This document shows, one piece after another, positions 52,991-64,000 of a DNA stretch of 64,000 nucleotides; the stretch's first letter is position 1, and every line of letters starts with the position of its first letter. Made by a program: the position numbers and the translations under genes. Under the pieces are notes generated by a model. That model did not search any database. It saw only the letters and a list, made by a program, of their open reading frames with translations, and was not told the DNA's origin. The DNA comes from Linyphia triangularis (taxonomy: Eukaryota; Arthropoda; Arachnida; Araneae; Linyphiidae): positions 111,139,366 to 111,203,365 of the forward strand of contig OZ021721.1 in NCBI GenBank assembly GCA_963978545.1, written 5' to 3'.

Positions 52991-53740
52991 ATGATTTTGA
53001 AGTGTTTTCTTATACCTACACAGAAAGTTATATCTTTCCATCGCTTTCACCCCCTCAATTTTATGCACTAGACTAATACTTTCAGTTAACACATTGTAAC
53101 CCTAGAAATTTCAATTTTATGCATACGGCAAGGAAAGTAGAAAATCCATAAAAATAGGTGGTCAGGGGAACAAATAAAACGAAGTAAATTTGACAATTGT
53201 AAAGTTTATTCCAATTGATATATCCAAATTAAAATTTACTAATATTCCTATTTTTTCACATATTTTCATCAACAAATTTTTAAATTTATAATTTTCTAAA
53301 TGAAAGACTCCAAAGATAAAAAAAATACACAATAAATAAAAACTTGTATTTATCTTTAAGCACAATGTGAGGATATTTTAGTACTACATTTATTTGTCAT
53401 CAAGAAAATACCACACCATTTTTTTCTCTACTATACTTATTAAGAAACTATGCGTGTTTTATATATGCCTGTATTTGTTAATTTATTGAATTATTCCCAA
53501 TCACGATAAGGTCACATTTAACCATAGATAAGACGCACATCTTCTTCGTCAATATGATTAAGCATGAAATTAGATTTTTCTTTTTTTTTCAATTTTCAAC
53601 ATCAAAACTGCATTCCCTGGTTAACGAAAGCCATCGCATTTAAGTCCTTTAATATCAAAGGACCAAGTTCAAAATCAAGATGTGTAATTGTAGATGCTGT
53701 TATGATACAGTATTGTCCTAGTGTTGCTCTTGCGCAAAAA

Positions 53741-53773
<33 letters not shown>

Positions 53774-54722
53774 TTTAGATTTTTTTTTTCCTTTTTCTGC
53801 TCTACCCTAATGATTAAATTATTTTTGAGAAACGATGAACTGATAATTATTAAAGTTATCAAACACTTAAAATTGGAATTCTGCACTGTACTTTAAAAAT
53901 TAGTTTTATCGTTTTTAAAGACCCTTTTGCATGAACATTATATATTTGAAACAGATGCGTCAACAAATAAAGGTTACATTTTAACTGCTCAAAGAGAAAA
54001 AAATTTAAGTCAACTTTTGCATTAGCAAAGAGCATCAATAGTAATACATTAGCAATGAGTGTCAATAGGTTTTTATATATTGATTCTGAAACTCACCTCT
54101 ATTAGTTCTTTCAGTCGTAAACCTGACTCAGAATTCTTCCTAATAACGTATTTATCTTTTTTCATTGCAATTAATAAATACCTCTAGCCATTCATTAATA
54201 ATTTAAGTAAAAGAAAATTAATGTATTTTTTTCTGTAAACGAACGTAGTGATGCGAACTCTAAATTGCCTTAAACTCATAAAGATAGCTGTATCAGAAAG
54301 AAGAAAATGGCAAAAAAAAAGAAAGAAAAAAAAAAAGAGAAAGATAAAAAGTAATCGAAACGGTTTCTAGGGACTTGTTGGAAAAGAAGTGATTTGTAAA
54401 GTAGTGAACATGGCTATTTATTCCTTGTCGAAACATCTCCATCGAATTAGGTTACAATAAATTAGAGTTAATTCTCTCTAAAAGATATTATACGACTTTG
54501 GTTATATTGGATTTTTCTTTGCACGAAAGCTATACGAGGAGCTATACTACACTGAATCATTGTTAATAGATGATTCCGAACTTCAAATTTGGAATTCCTT
54601 CCAGGTTTAACTACACCTAATTTGCGTCTCTAAATACACAAAACATTTAACATTTAGAGCAGACAACCTTACTATTGAAAGGAGGCTATAAGTCACAAAT
54701 TCCACCTTGTCTTCTTGTTTAT
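52991..54722. other. No gene; poly-A tract at about 53746-53771
   Basis: Short frames (minus 53162-53365, plus 53564-53746, minus 53859-54065) have AT-rich composition and no domain. GTCCTAGTGTTGCTCTTGCG before the poly-A is nearly identical to a word at about 8177 in the piggyBac-like element. Confidence 0.5.
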
Positions 54723-54726
54723 TTAA

Positions 54727-55447
54727 GGGGGTACAGTACCGAAATTTCTTCAAAAATCCCAAATTTGTTTCCTGATTTTAAAATATAGTTCATACATTCC
54801 TGAAGAGAATGATATGTTTATCTTATTCCTCCGTTGATTAGAACGCCACAAAATTACCTGTGATTTAAACATCACTAATGAGCGTAACAACTTGAAGCGT
54901 CTGCTTCAAGTGCGTTTTTCGAGCACTAGTGTTTTTCATAGATGCTGCATATTCAAATCGATATATCTCCAGAACTATTAACAATTGGCTATTCAAATTT
55001 TTGGAGCATTTAATTTGTATAGATTTAAATATTTTGTCTTCACAGAATTTTATTTTTTTAGTTATGTTTTAAAATATAACATTTAGCGTAAAAGATAACA
55101 TAAAAAAAAGCAAAAATTTCAATATTTTAACTTTGAGAATTTTTAAAAAAAAATTTTATTCACCTATCAAAATTCTGTGAAGACAAAATTGTCTTTATAT
55201 AATTATGTATTACAGAAAGCTTTCACTTAAAAAAAATTATTTTTTCTTGACTTATATCAAAATACGCAAACATCAATTATTATGGATTTTTCTTTGTTTT
55301 TAATTTTTTTTTTAAATAACTAAACACAATATTTAAAAAAACATTTTGTCAAAGATATATAAATAGTATCTCATACATAAAATAAATTTTTCACATAAAA
55401 ATGTACATAAAGTTTTTTTTTTTTTTTATTTTCGGTACCGGACCCCC
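54727..55447. mobile_element. TTAA-flanked non-autonomous transposon, copy 2
   Basis: GGGGGTACAGTACCGAAA at the left is matched inverted by TTCGGTACCGGACCCCC at the right, with TTAA immediately outside both ends (54723-54726, 55448-55451). It aligns over its full length with 26107-26825, differing mainly in T-run length. It preserves the TIRs better than copy 1. No transposase. Confidence 0.85.
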
Positions 55448-55451
55448 TTAA

Positions 55452-56844
55452 TAAGATGTTGCAGAGCACGAATGAGGGAATTGAATGCCGAAACTTCTCA
55501 TATATCACTATCGGTAAATTCCGTATTTTTATATTATGAAGTTTTAACATTTGAATAATTAATGAAAAATGTCTACTGCCTGTCTGTCATAGAATATCTC
55601 CCATCAAGTTATCTAGCGTGGTATGCTGTCGTGGAAAAAAGACTAGCTCGATTTTGCACGAAGGATTTCATAGAGAAATGCACCTACTTAGAACGCCAAT
55701 TTCAAGCATGCATCATCCCTATTCTAAATCAACGAGTCTTGTCTCTACAGTGATCGTCATCATCCATACTACCTGGTGGCAACTATTCAGCTGATAGTCA
55801 GGCAGTGTGTTCATAAATGTAGTACCATTGTCGTTTTCAACAATCAGATAAACATAACATTTAACATAACCATAAACGTTTTCAGCAGGATGATACATTT
55901 TTAAATAAATTAGCAAGTAACAAGTTTTTTTCCTTATTATGTCTGTATAAAATCCCTCTTTAAAATAAATAAAATGCTTAATTTCATGATTAAATCTGCC
56001 CTAACCTTGAAATTAGACCCGATTCTTTAATCTTATATATTTGTTTTATTTAAAAGACGTAAGGAAACTAGCTTATATTTATAACATTAAGAAAGCGTAG
56101 AAAAACATCCTTTAATTATCTTACCAGTCATTATCATCCCTCATAAATTTGTAATTTATTTATAAAAGACAATAAAAATTTTCCAAAAGTTTAACTAAGG
56201 CTTTTACATTTCAGCTTCTCCTTGGTAATCAGGATATAAACGATGTTATAATCACTAATCCAATCAAAATCAGACGGTGAGTGTATGGCCTTTCTTTTCT
56301 TTATTATAAATCTTGATTGATTGAGCTTATAAAAAAATCTTTCCCCATTACTTAACAGATTGTCTTCAACAGAAGCTCATAAAAACTTTAAAATAAAAAT
56401 GTAACACATAATTCCGCTGTTTAAACTTTTTGTATAACTGTGCAACTGCAATCGTGAAAAATGTATTCAAAATTTAAACATGCTAATAATGAAGACAAAG
56501 TACGCGTTTTAATTAAGTGTCAATAAACTTAGAAAATTACTTCTTTCTTGTTATAAAGGTACAGGTAATTGACGCTGTCGTAGAGAATTTGATAGCTTTT
56601 GAAACGTGCTTTTGATGTGGTTAGATTAATATTGTAATAATTCTCTAAAGATAAAAAGTCTTCAAGTTTTATTTGCGTGAATATTTATTATCAAAGAGAA
56701 TGAGAAAATGTTTCAAATAAGTTTTTTGACTCTTAACTAGATATATTATCATTATATATCAACATTTTACTTTTGCATCGTGTGTTGTCAGAAGGATAAT
56801 TTCTCTCCTTCCTAGGAAAACAATAAATATCACATGTTTGAAAC
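55452..56844. other. Unassigned; overlapping frames at 55562-55916
   Basis: A 63-codon plus frame (55562-55753) and a 65-codon minus frame (55719-55916) overlap at their ends. The plus frame has mixed composition with three cysteines but no domain I recognise. Probably not genes. Confidence 0.4.
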
Positions 56845-57275
56845 ACGTAATAGCCGATATTTACCTTAAATCTTCTGTTTGCATTCATGTGTGAATGTTT
56901 ACCTTAAATCGTCTGTGTTCGTGGTGCATGTTTATTTTAAATCATCAGTTTATATGCGTGTGCAAATGTTTATCTTAAATTGTCTGCTTATATTCGTTGT
57001 GTGCATGTTTATTTTAAATCATCAGTTTATATACGTGTGAAAATGTTTACCTTAAATCGTCTGTTTGTGTTCGTGATGCATGTTTATTTTAAATCATCAT
57101 ATTATATACATGTGTGCATGTTTATCTTAAATTGTCTGTTTATGTTCGTTGTGTGCATGTTTATTTTAAATAGTCAGTTTATATACGTGTGCAAATGTTT
57201 ACCTTAAATCGTCTGTTTGGGTTCGAGTGAGCATGTTTACTTTAGATCGTATATTTGTGTTCATGTGTGTAAGTT
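56845..57275. repeat. Minisatellite, about 38-40-bp unit in alternating pairs
   Basis: TGCATGTTTATTTTAAATCA-type units alternate with AAATGTTTACCTTAAATCGT-type units, each followed by TTATATRCGTGTG or TTTGTGTTCGTG, giving a higher-order period of about 78 bp. The 75-codon frame at 56980-57207 translates the repeat. Confidence 0.88.
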
Positions 57276-57915
57276 TAACGTATCAAAAATTGTATCGGAA
57301 TGCTCCACAGCCTGCTATTTTTAAAAAATTCTGCTTTTCTAAGTATTGTAACATCTGACCAATTAAATTCTTTGAAAAAAAAATCAGTACAACTCATGAA
57401 ATTGAAAACAATTTTTTAAAATGGTAAACAATTAATTCTAAAGTATGTATTGTCGCCTGAGTAAAAAAGATGGTTCCACTATTGGAAAAAAAAATTCTCA
57501 CTGATGTACAAAACTTAAGCAAATGCCGGTTTTTAGCTTCTGACGGGTGGTAAAGAATTTTGTTCTTAAGATGTTATGTTGAAGAGAGCAATGAACTCTC
57601 ACATTGTGCGCATGAGTAATTTAACTTTAAAGCTTAAAACTGTGATTACGTTTCCTAGCACAATGCAAGTTTATAAAGGTGAAACATTGGTTTCGAATGC
57701 GTGTTTATTGACATTTAAGGCATATACTATCTTAATACTGCATTGGGCTGTCATGGTTAGCTCACTACATAAACTGTCCTGGTTTGCTCTCTAGATTGTC
57801 TGGGGAATGGTACCAGCAAATGTGAATGTTGTTCCGCAATAACTAATATTCAACAAAAATCTGGCCAACTCTTGGGCCAAACTGCGCCAGCCAGTCTAGT
57901 CCCCTCTCATAAAAA
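57276..57915. other. Unassigned
   Basis: A 72-codon plus frame (57576-57794) has mixed composition but no recognised domain. Confidence 0.4.
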
Positions 57916-57917
57916 TT

Positions 57918-58175
57918 GCCCTTACATCTAGGGTAGATCTTCTCAACTCCCTAATACATATGAAAATTGTGGTGGTGTAACCTCACCATCACAGTACCCC
58001 ACTCGCCCATTTTTTTTAATCGTTAAATTTACTGAAAACATATCCATTCCAACACATAACACTATATAATCAATCCCACTGCCAAAAATACAAAATGCCC
58101 TTACATCTAGGGTAGATCTTCTCAACCCCCAATATATATAAAAATTGTGTGATGGTATAACCTCACCATCACATG
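57918..58175. repeat. Direct duplication, about 77 bp, 179 bp apart
   Basis: GCCCTTACATCTAGGGTAGA, TCTTCTCAAC and GTAACCTCACCATCACA occur at about 57918-57994 and 58097-58173. The 60-codon minus frame here overlaps it. Confidence 0.9.
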
Positions 58176-58810
58176 GATAAATGTTTAAAACGTGAACTCT
58201 ACACTCCAGTAGATATTCCAGGCCTTACCACTTATCGGAATTACATCAACCATGAATGGAACTCTCCAAGGCGATGCCTTGTGGAAAGATTCAATGCATT
58301 AAAAAAAAATTTAAAATAGCTCAAAAGGTGAAACGTAAACGTTTTTCCCTCCAGAGCTCATGAAGGATCTCATGTTAGGTATGAGATTAGAATGAAATGC
58401 AAATACTGTTGTTTGGGGATATCTTATCTGCAATTAATAATCAAATTTTTAAAATGTATGATTTTTCCAAGAATACATCTGCTTTAATGGAAGGCTATTC
58501 TTGTACTTACTACCCCAACTTAACACTGCAAATTTTTTGTGACTGCATTGTTTCATTTGTCATTTTTATGCTCAAAGATGTATATTTGATGAGAATTTCA
58601 ATTATCTAATCAGCTATATTAAGGTATTAGAGAAAAACTGAAATTTTGAGCAAATCCAGATTACACCTAATTCAGTGTTCAATAACAAATAGAAGTTTGT
58701 ATCTTCTTTGATTGATCCCTTTATATTTTATATGCCCTTGCTTTACTTACTTTTTTTGGATAACCCGTCAAATATCTTATCGACTTAAAATTAGTATACT
58801 TAAGTAATAG
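58176..58810. other. No feature identified
   Basis: A 70-codon plus frame (58397-58609) ends in a hydrophobic stretch, unrecognised. Confidence 0.4.
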
Positions 58811-59400
58811 TAAAGACAAGAAAATATGTAATCATCATAAACAAACAAATATTTTTCAAGAACTATTAATAAGAACGATTGTATACAATCCTATACAATT
58901 GGTAATTATCATTAGATTTTATAATTCACGTCAAATTCAAATAGATTTGAAATGTAATTGCAATAAGCTTCGATACTTACTTTTGATTTAAAATTCATTA
59001 TAAATATAACACTTACGTCATTGAATGTTTCAATGAATAAGCAATGAAAGTATAGAATTTCCTCAAACTGACTTAATAAGGAAAAGTTAAATACCTGCTA
59101 ACCGTTCGTAATAAACTTAGGTACATTAGACAAGAAAATATCCACTTAAGAATGACTGTATACAAACCTATACAATTCAATTGGCACTTATCAAAAAGAT
59201 TCATAATTCACCTTCAAAATCGAATAGATTTGAAACTTTATAGCAATAAGTTTTTATACTTACTTTTGATTTTAAATCCATTGTAAATATAGCACTCAAG
59301 TCAGTGTTACATGCAGTCGTTCTAAACTAACTTAATACGGAAACGTTCAGTACCTGGTAGCCTTTCGTAATAAACTTACGTACAGTAGACAAGAAAATAA
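58811..59400. repeat. Diverged tandem duplication, about 260-315-bp unit
   Basis: AGACAAGAAAATA marks unit boundaries at about 58812, 59130 and 59389. Between them TGTATACAATCCTATACAAT-like, AATAGATTTGAAA and TTCGTAATAAACTTA blocks recur in order. Confidence 0.8.
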
Positions 59401-60029
59401 CCGAACGCATGCCATATTGCATGTTATTATTAACTGCGAAAGAAAAAAGTGCCATTTCAATTCATAGATGGTTTTACTGGAGATATATGAGGTTTTTTTT
59501 TTTGTTTGTTTTTTACGACATTATCATCTACATTTTAGAACTGAATCAAACTTTTTAAATTGTATTATTATTTAGTATACTATAATATTATTTCGTATTT
59601 TAATTTGGAATTCAAAAAAATTTTGAAATGACAATTTTCATACATTTTGAATAGAAAGCTAATGAGTAATAAAAGATAAAAAAAATTACCAACTTAACGT
59701 TCAACAAAATATTATTTATGCCTAACAATCTAAAGGCATAAATAGCTAAATACTTATCGTTTTTATTAATTTTTCTTTAATATATTATTTTTATTATAAT
59801 AATAAAAATAAATATAATATTTTCAGTAAGCCATTCGTAATATATAAATTTTTAATCAACTAATAATTTTTTTAAACTTAAAATGAAAAAAAAAAAATTA
59901 CATTTTAACTAATGCATATAAATTAAAATGTTATTAATTAAAGTTAACACTTAAATTAAAATTATCTCTATTAAAATCAGCACAGTCGTAAACCACTTTG
60001 AATGACACCTCTTTTTTAAATATTATTAA
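59401..60029. other. No feature identified
   Basis: AT-rich, nothing supported. Confidence 0.5.
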
Positions 60030-60501
60030 CTAGCTGCGTGGCACCGCGTATACATCATTGTGAATAGGTCTCCGTTTTTAGCACATCGCAAATCAGACTC
60101 GCTTAGCTCACTAAAAAGTTCTTTACTACGCAAACTCCCAGTCGACTTGCTCGCTAAAATGTTCACTCCTATGAAAGCACATGCTTGCTTTCTTGCTTCT
60201 CTTGCTGAAAGGTTCATTGCTACTTAAGTAAATAAAAAAAAATTATCTTTATATTGAGGAATAAAAATAGTAAAAAAGCTTATACCGGCTTTAAATTAAA
60301 AAAAAAAACTTTCTCCCTTTTTCCCTTCTTCCCTTCTTCCCTCATATCCTCGCAGCGTGGTCCTATTTTACTTAACCATTGCATCTTGCTAACTTCCTTC
60401 TATCCTTTCACAAGGTTCATTTCCAATATACTGTTTCATCTCACAAACACGTAGGAAGAATGTGGCAAAAATGAAAATTAAAAACAATAACAATAATAAT
60501 T

Positions 60502-60535
<34 letters not shown>

Positions 60536-60802
60536 AAATTTTAGCATTCGGTTTGCGATAATCAAACTTAGAAGGCAAAAGTAACTTATGGGTAAAATTA
60601 CGTATTTCTGCGCATATAGAAAATGAAAAAAACTCAAATTTTGTTTAACAATTAATTAAAATTTTAACATTCTGTTGGTTATAAATACAGTTAGAAGGTC
60701 AAAACTACTAATATTGAAAATTTTAGAGCCCTACGTCTATTAGAGGTCACTTTTTATAAAATCACAGACACACAGGCAGACTCTTTGTTTTATCATAATA
60801 GG
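60030..60802 (-). mobile_element. Helitron-like non-autonomous element
   Basis: Read on the minus strand it begins near CCTATTATGATAAAACAAAG, followed by GTCTGCCTGTGTGTCTGTG, and ends TGCCACGCAGCTAG|T. T-rich 5' ends of this form and a GC-rich 3' end closing in CTAG before T are typical of arthropod Helitrons. The 3' end is shared with 39791-39888. No strong terminal hairpin could be shown and no Rep/helicase is present. A poly-A tract (about 60505-60533) lies inside. The 63-codon minus frame at 60026-60217 is element-derived. Confidence 0.55.
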
Positions 60803-61740
60803 TAAAAAAAAAATAACTAAAAATTTATTTTTTAAAAGTTTTTGCCCCATTAGAATCAGCATAACTGATCTCCACTGCACTCCCAGAGCAAATTTCTTTC
60901 TTCTCCGACTTTTATTTGTTTAAATAAAGTAAAAAAAAGTCGTTGTGAAGGGACCGTCTAGAAATTACGTGACGTTCATTCATTTTAAGACGGCTTCCTT
61001 TGTTAAATTCATTACAATAATGATACATCCCATAAACACATTTTCTTTCATATCTAAAAATAATTTCAATATTAAGAATACTATATTTTATTTAAGGGGG
61101 ATTGAATTGAAGTATTCATATTTTTGCATAGATATAAACCAGTAAAAAGACCCTTAAGAATTATTTTTAGACAAAATTAAAGAAAATCGCAAACGAGACA
61201 ACTATGGAAACAAACAGCTTTTTATAAGACTTTTATATCCAATCATACAGCCAACATTCGTATATTTTGTCTACTGAACGTTTACTGCGTAATAAATCAA
61301 AATTGAAAATTTCCATTTGAAAATGAGACTTGTATATTTCATCGAAACTCCTTTTTCTAGATAGTGAATGTAAAAAATTCTTTTAGACGCTTTATTTCCA
61401 AATAACGTTCCAGAAAACAAGCAAAAAATCCCATCAACAAACAGTCCAGAAGAATATATCATATGCGCGTTAAAGGTAAGCATCGAAAATTGTGTTTTCG
61501 TATTTCAACTAGAAAATTTATGGTTTTTAAGGAACATGCAATGTGTTGCATTCGATGTTATTTTAGAAAGATGATACCATTGATACCGCATCAAAGTATC
61601 GAGGATGCAAATTTTGTGTTCCCTACAGAAAGCAAAAATCTGAAAGAATACCACTAAATGGAAAATATATTATTATTCGAGCCAACTACTTAAATCAGAG
61701 CCATTTAGAATTCAACTTATAACTGATTGTTGATGTTATC
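60803..61740. other. No gene identified
   Basis: Frames at 60945-61145 (plus), 61271-61483 (minus) and 61463-61657 (plus) have no domain and no supporting signals. Confidence 0.45.
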
Positions 61741-62600
61741 AAACATTAATAGAAAGATTCAAGTTATCTTATATATTATTTCTGAATGGTGTTTTTTTTT
61801 TTTTTCGACATCTCCTTTTCACCCTTTTACAAATTCAAAATTTATACATGGTATTCTATTGGAAGGATAAGACCTCCGCTTCTGACGAATGGTTAATTTA
61901 CAATTGAACATTGTGTAATTTGTTTGAAAATTGGAGCTTGAAATTTTATATTTCGTATTGTTTTCAAACATTTATGGAAATATTCAAGTTATATTGTTTA
62001 TTATTTCTGAAAGGTGTTTTTTGAGCCAATTCCTTTTCATCCTTTATACAAATTCAAAATTAATACATAATATTTCATTGTAAGGCAAAACATCTGCCTC
62101 TGACGAATAGTAAATTTACAATTGCACATTGTGTAATTTGTTTGAAAATTGGAGCGTAAAATTTTATATTTTGTACTGTTTTCAAACATTCATGGAAATA
62201 TTCAAGTTATCTTGTATATTATTTATGAATGGTGTTTTTTGCACCAAATTCTTTTCACTCTTTATACCAATTCAAATTTCAAACGCTCATGGAAATATTT
62301 AAGTTATCTTGAATTTTTAAATGGTGTTTTTTTGCACCAGTTCCTTTTCACCCTTTATACAAATTAAAAATTGATACGTGATATTCCATTTTAAGGCTAA
62401 GACCTCCACTTCTGACGAACGGTTAATTTACAATTGCACATTGTATAATGTGTTTGAAAATTGGAGCTTACCCTTTTTTACAAATTCAAAATTGATACAT
62501 GATATTCCATTATAAGGCTCCGCTACAAATGAATAGTTAATTTACAACTGTACATAGTGTAATTTGTTTGAAAATTGAAGTTTAAAATTTTATATTTTGG
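61741..62600. repeat. Satellite-like array, about 220-bp unit
   Basis: TATTCAAGTTATCTTGTATA starts units near 61757, 61982 and 62200, with a truncated one near 62297. Each continues through CCTTTTCACCCTTTATACAA, AAGACCTCCGCTTCTGACGA and TTTACAATTGCACATTGTGT to TTTGTTTGAAAATTGGAGC. A related fragment lies at 15195-15330. The 72-codon frame at 62149-62367 is repeat-derived. Confidence 0.85.
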
Positions 62601-63386
62601 GACTCTATTTAGGGTATATTTTAGTTCTCTATGAGTAAGGACATTATGTATGAAATATTTTGGGATAATATGTAGAGGGTACTTTGAAGCTCAGTGAGAG
62701 GAGACTGTAGAGATATTTTATGTAAAGGGTGTGTTAATTCGGTCAGGCAATGACTCTCGATTCTCCCGTCTTACTTTAAACTGAATTAAGTAAATACATT
62801 ACTCTTTTAAACATGTTCTACACCGTTCTAAACAATTCATTCATTATTTGTTGATAAATGGAACTTAAAAGTTTGAGACCTTCCATTGGCTAATCTATGA
62901 TAATTTTAAAGGATACGATTTATCACCTGATCACCATGTCGAGTTTTACTTTCCTAATCAAGATTTATTATATATCTCAGGAATAGAATACAAGATCTAA
63001 CTCTGATGAATTTCCAAGCAGTAATTCTTCTAAGCCACATTAAATTCGCAGGCTGTGTGAATGGGTTCATTCGTATAAATAAAATTCGCATATAGTACAA
63101 TTCAAAATAGAACATAGGAGAGCGATTGTTTCAAAATTAATCATAATCGTATGACTTAATACGTAATTTAATAATTTAAGTAATATGACCACTAACGGTG
63201 AATAGTTCAAAACAAAAATAAACAGTTAAACCAATTTTATTTACCTACAAATGGCAAACTGAACTTTATAAAATCTTTCATTGAAAACCTAGCACATAGC
63301 ATCTAACAAATAACCAGCAAGTATCCCTCTCTTCAAACCATATAACAGTTCCCACTATCACATGCAAGCAGCCTTTAAATTTCGTT
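62601..63386. other. No feature identified
   Basis: AT-rich DNA without supported features. Confidence 0.45.
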
Positions 63387-63638
63387 TCAGCTCGTTTCAA
63401 ATCGCATAACTTCTGCTTTATCATAAACCCCGATAGCAACACAAATGCTCAGTGATTCTAGCCACGCCATTTTCTTTTTATGATACATCTCACTGCTTTT
63501 CCAGGCATCATCAAAGTACAAATTTAATACATCCGGACCGACTAGATGAAACTTTTTTCTGCCTGAAGATAACCTTATCCCACCTTCTCTGCCTTTTCCC
63601 TTCTCTGGTAGATGTTTTTTCTTTTCGAGTAGTCTCAT
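63387..63638 (-). CDS. Unrecognised 83-codon frame (doubtful)
   Basis: The frame lies in a GC-richer stretch where two other frames (plus 63452-63661, minus 63511-63741) are also open, which weakens the case. Residues 1-30 are strongly basic. Residues 30-83 have balanced composition (LVGPDVLNLYFDDAW, then ICVAIGVYDKAEVM) and look more protein-like than other frames here. No domain recognised. It could be a single exon of a gene extending beyond the window. Confidence 0.17.
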   Translation of the reverse strand: MRLLEKKKHLPEKGKGREGGIRLSSGRKKFHLVGPDVLNLYFDDAWKSSEMYHKKKMAWLESLSICVAIGVYDKAEVMRFETS

Positions 63639-63741
63639 TCGATGGTATTCTTTCTGTGTAAGGCATTGTATTGCGTAAACAAAACTTTTTTAAGCACCTA
63701 GAGGAATTCAATAGAACCGATTTTGATATGAGAAGATACAA

Positions 63742-64000
63742 GTGCTTTGTTAGTTGTCTACTGCAGTGATTTATTTTATACTCTTTAGACTTTTTGGTTT
63801 GTCTTGATTCGGTCCTTGAAGAAAAGAAAGCTTATCTGACGAAAATAAAATTTTCTTTAAGGACGAAAATAAGATTTTCTCTATGGATGGAAATCTATAT
63901 TAGTAAAATATGTTTTTAAATTAGATCACTAACGTTTTCTACTTTAAGCCCAAAACATAGTCGACTAGTTTCATGAAATTATTGTAAAAGTATATAAGCT
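63742..64000. other. No feature identified
   Basis: AAAATAAAATTTTCTTTAAG and GGACGAAAATAAGATTTTCT near 63841-63880 form a short imperfect direct repeat. Nothing else seen. Confidence 0.45.

Noticed and set aside
53714..53771. Processed pseudogene suggested by the poly-A tract
   Set aside because: No coding homology precedes the tract. The upstream word matching the piggyBac-like element is only about 20 bases, too short to assign.
61463..61657. 64-codon basic frame as a small gene
   Set aside because: Composition and length are what chance gives in this window, and no domain or splice context supports it.

Overview
This looks like non-coding animal nuclear DNA, strongly AT-rich by eye and made largely of repeats. 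I found no convincing protein-coding gene, rRNA, functional tRNA or CRISPR array. The repeat content points to an arthropod: tRNA-derived SINEs with (CAAC)n tails, hAT, mariner/Tc1-like and TTAA-flanked MITEs, Helitron-like ends and long (AT)n runs. A spider is my best guess, but nothing here proves it. Almost every open frame is short and falls in repeat or low-complexity DNA. The longest is 114 codons and lies inside a transposon.

Layout. At 1-7 kb there is mostly unassigned AT-rich DNA, a 17-bp-TIR element (4022-4749) and a tandem duplication (6047-6640). At 7-9 kb there is a decayed transposase element and a TTAA-flanked piggyBac-like element (7896-9000) carrying a SINE. At 10.7-13.2 kb there are diverged tandem repeats. 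At 16.6-25.5 kb lies a dense nest: elements with ATTCTATAGAAT palindromes, a foldback structure, a repeat pair of which one copy carries a SINE and the other is an empty site, a long-TIR element with a transposase C-terminus remnant, and a third SINE. At 26.1-30.5 kb there is a 719-bp TTAA element, several hairpins and a tandemly duplicated MITE.

At 31.5 kb there is a 136-bp (AT)n run, followed by a dead mariner (33328-34045), a 2.45-kb hAT-like element (34759-37209) and a hAT MITE with a perfect 8-bp target duplication and eight TATCGATA motifs (37789-38352). At 39-40 kb there is another palindrome-bearing element and a Helitron-like 3' end. At 43.6-45 kb one SINE is nested in another tRNA-derived SINE. 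At 49-51.5 kb lie a second copy of the 4-kb element and a duplication. At 52.4-57.3 kb there are minisatellites and the second TTAA element. At 58.8-62.6 kb there are duplications, a Helitron-like element and a satellite-like array.

No genes work together here. What can be read is insertion history: direct and inverted copies, target-site duplications and nesting order. I saw no evidence for a new multi-gene system. The most interesting items are the TATCGATA-rich hAT MITE, an X-box/CCAAT/CRE cluster inside a hAT-like element, the SINE with a paralogous empty site, and the palindrome-bearing transposon family.
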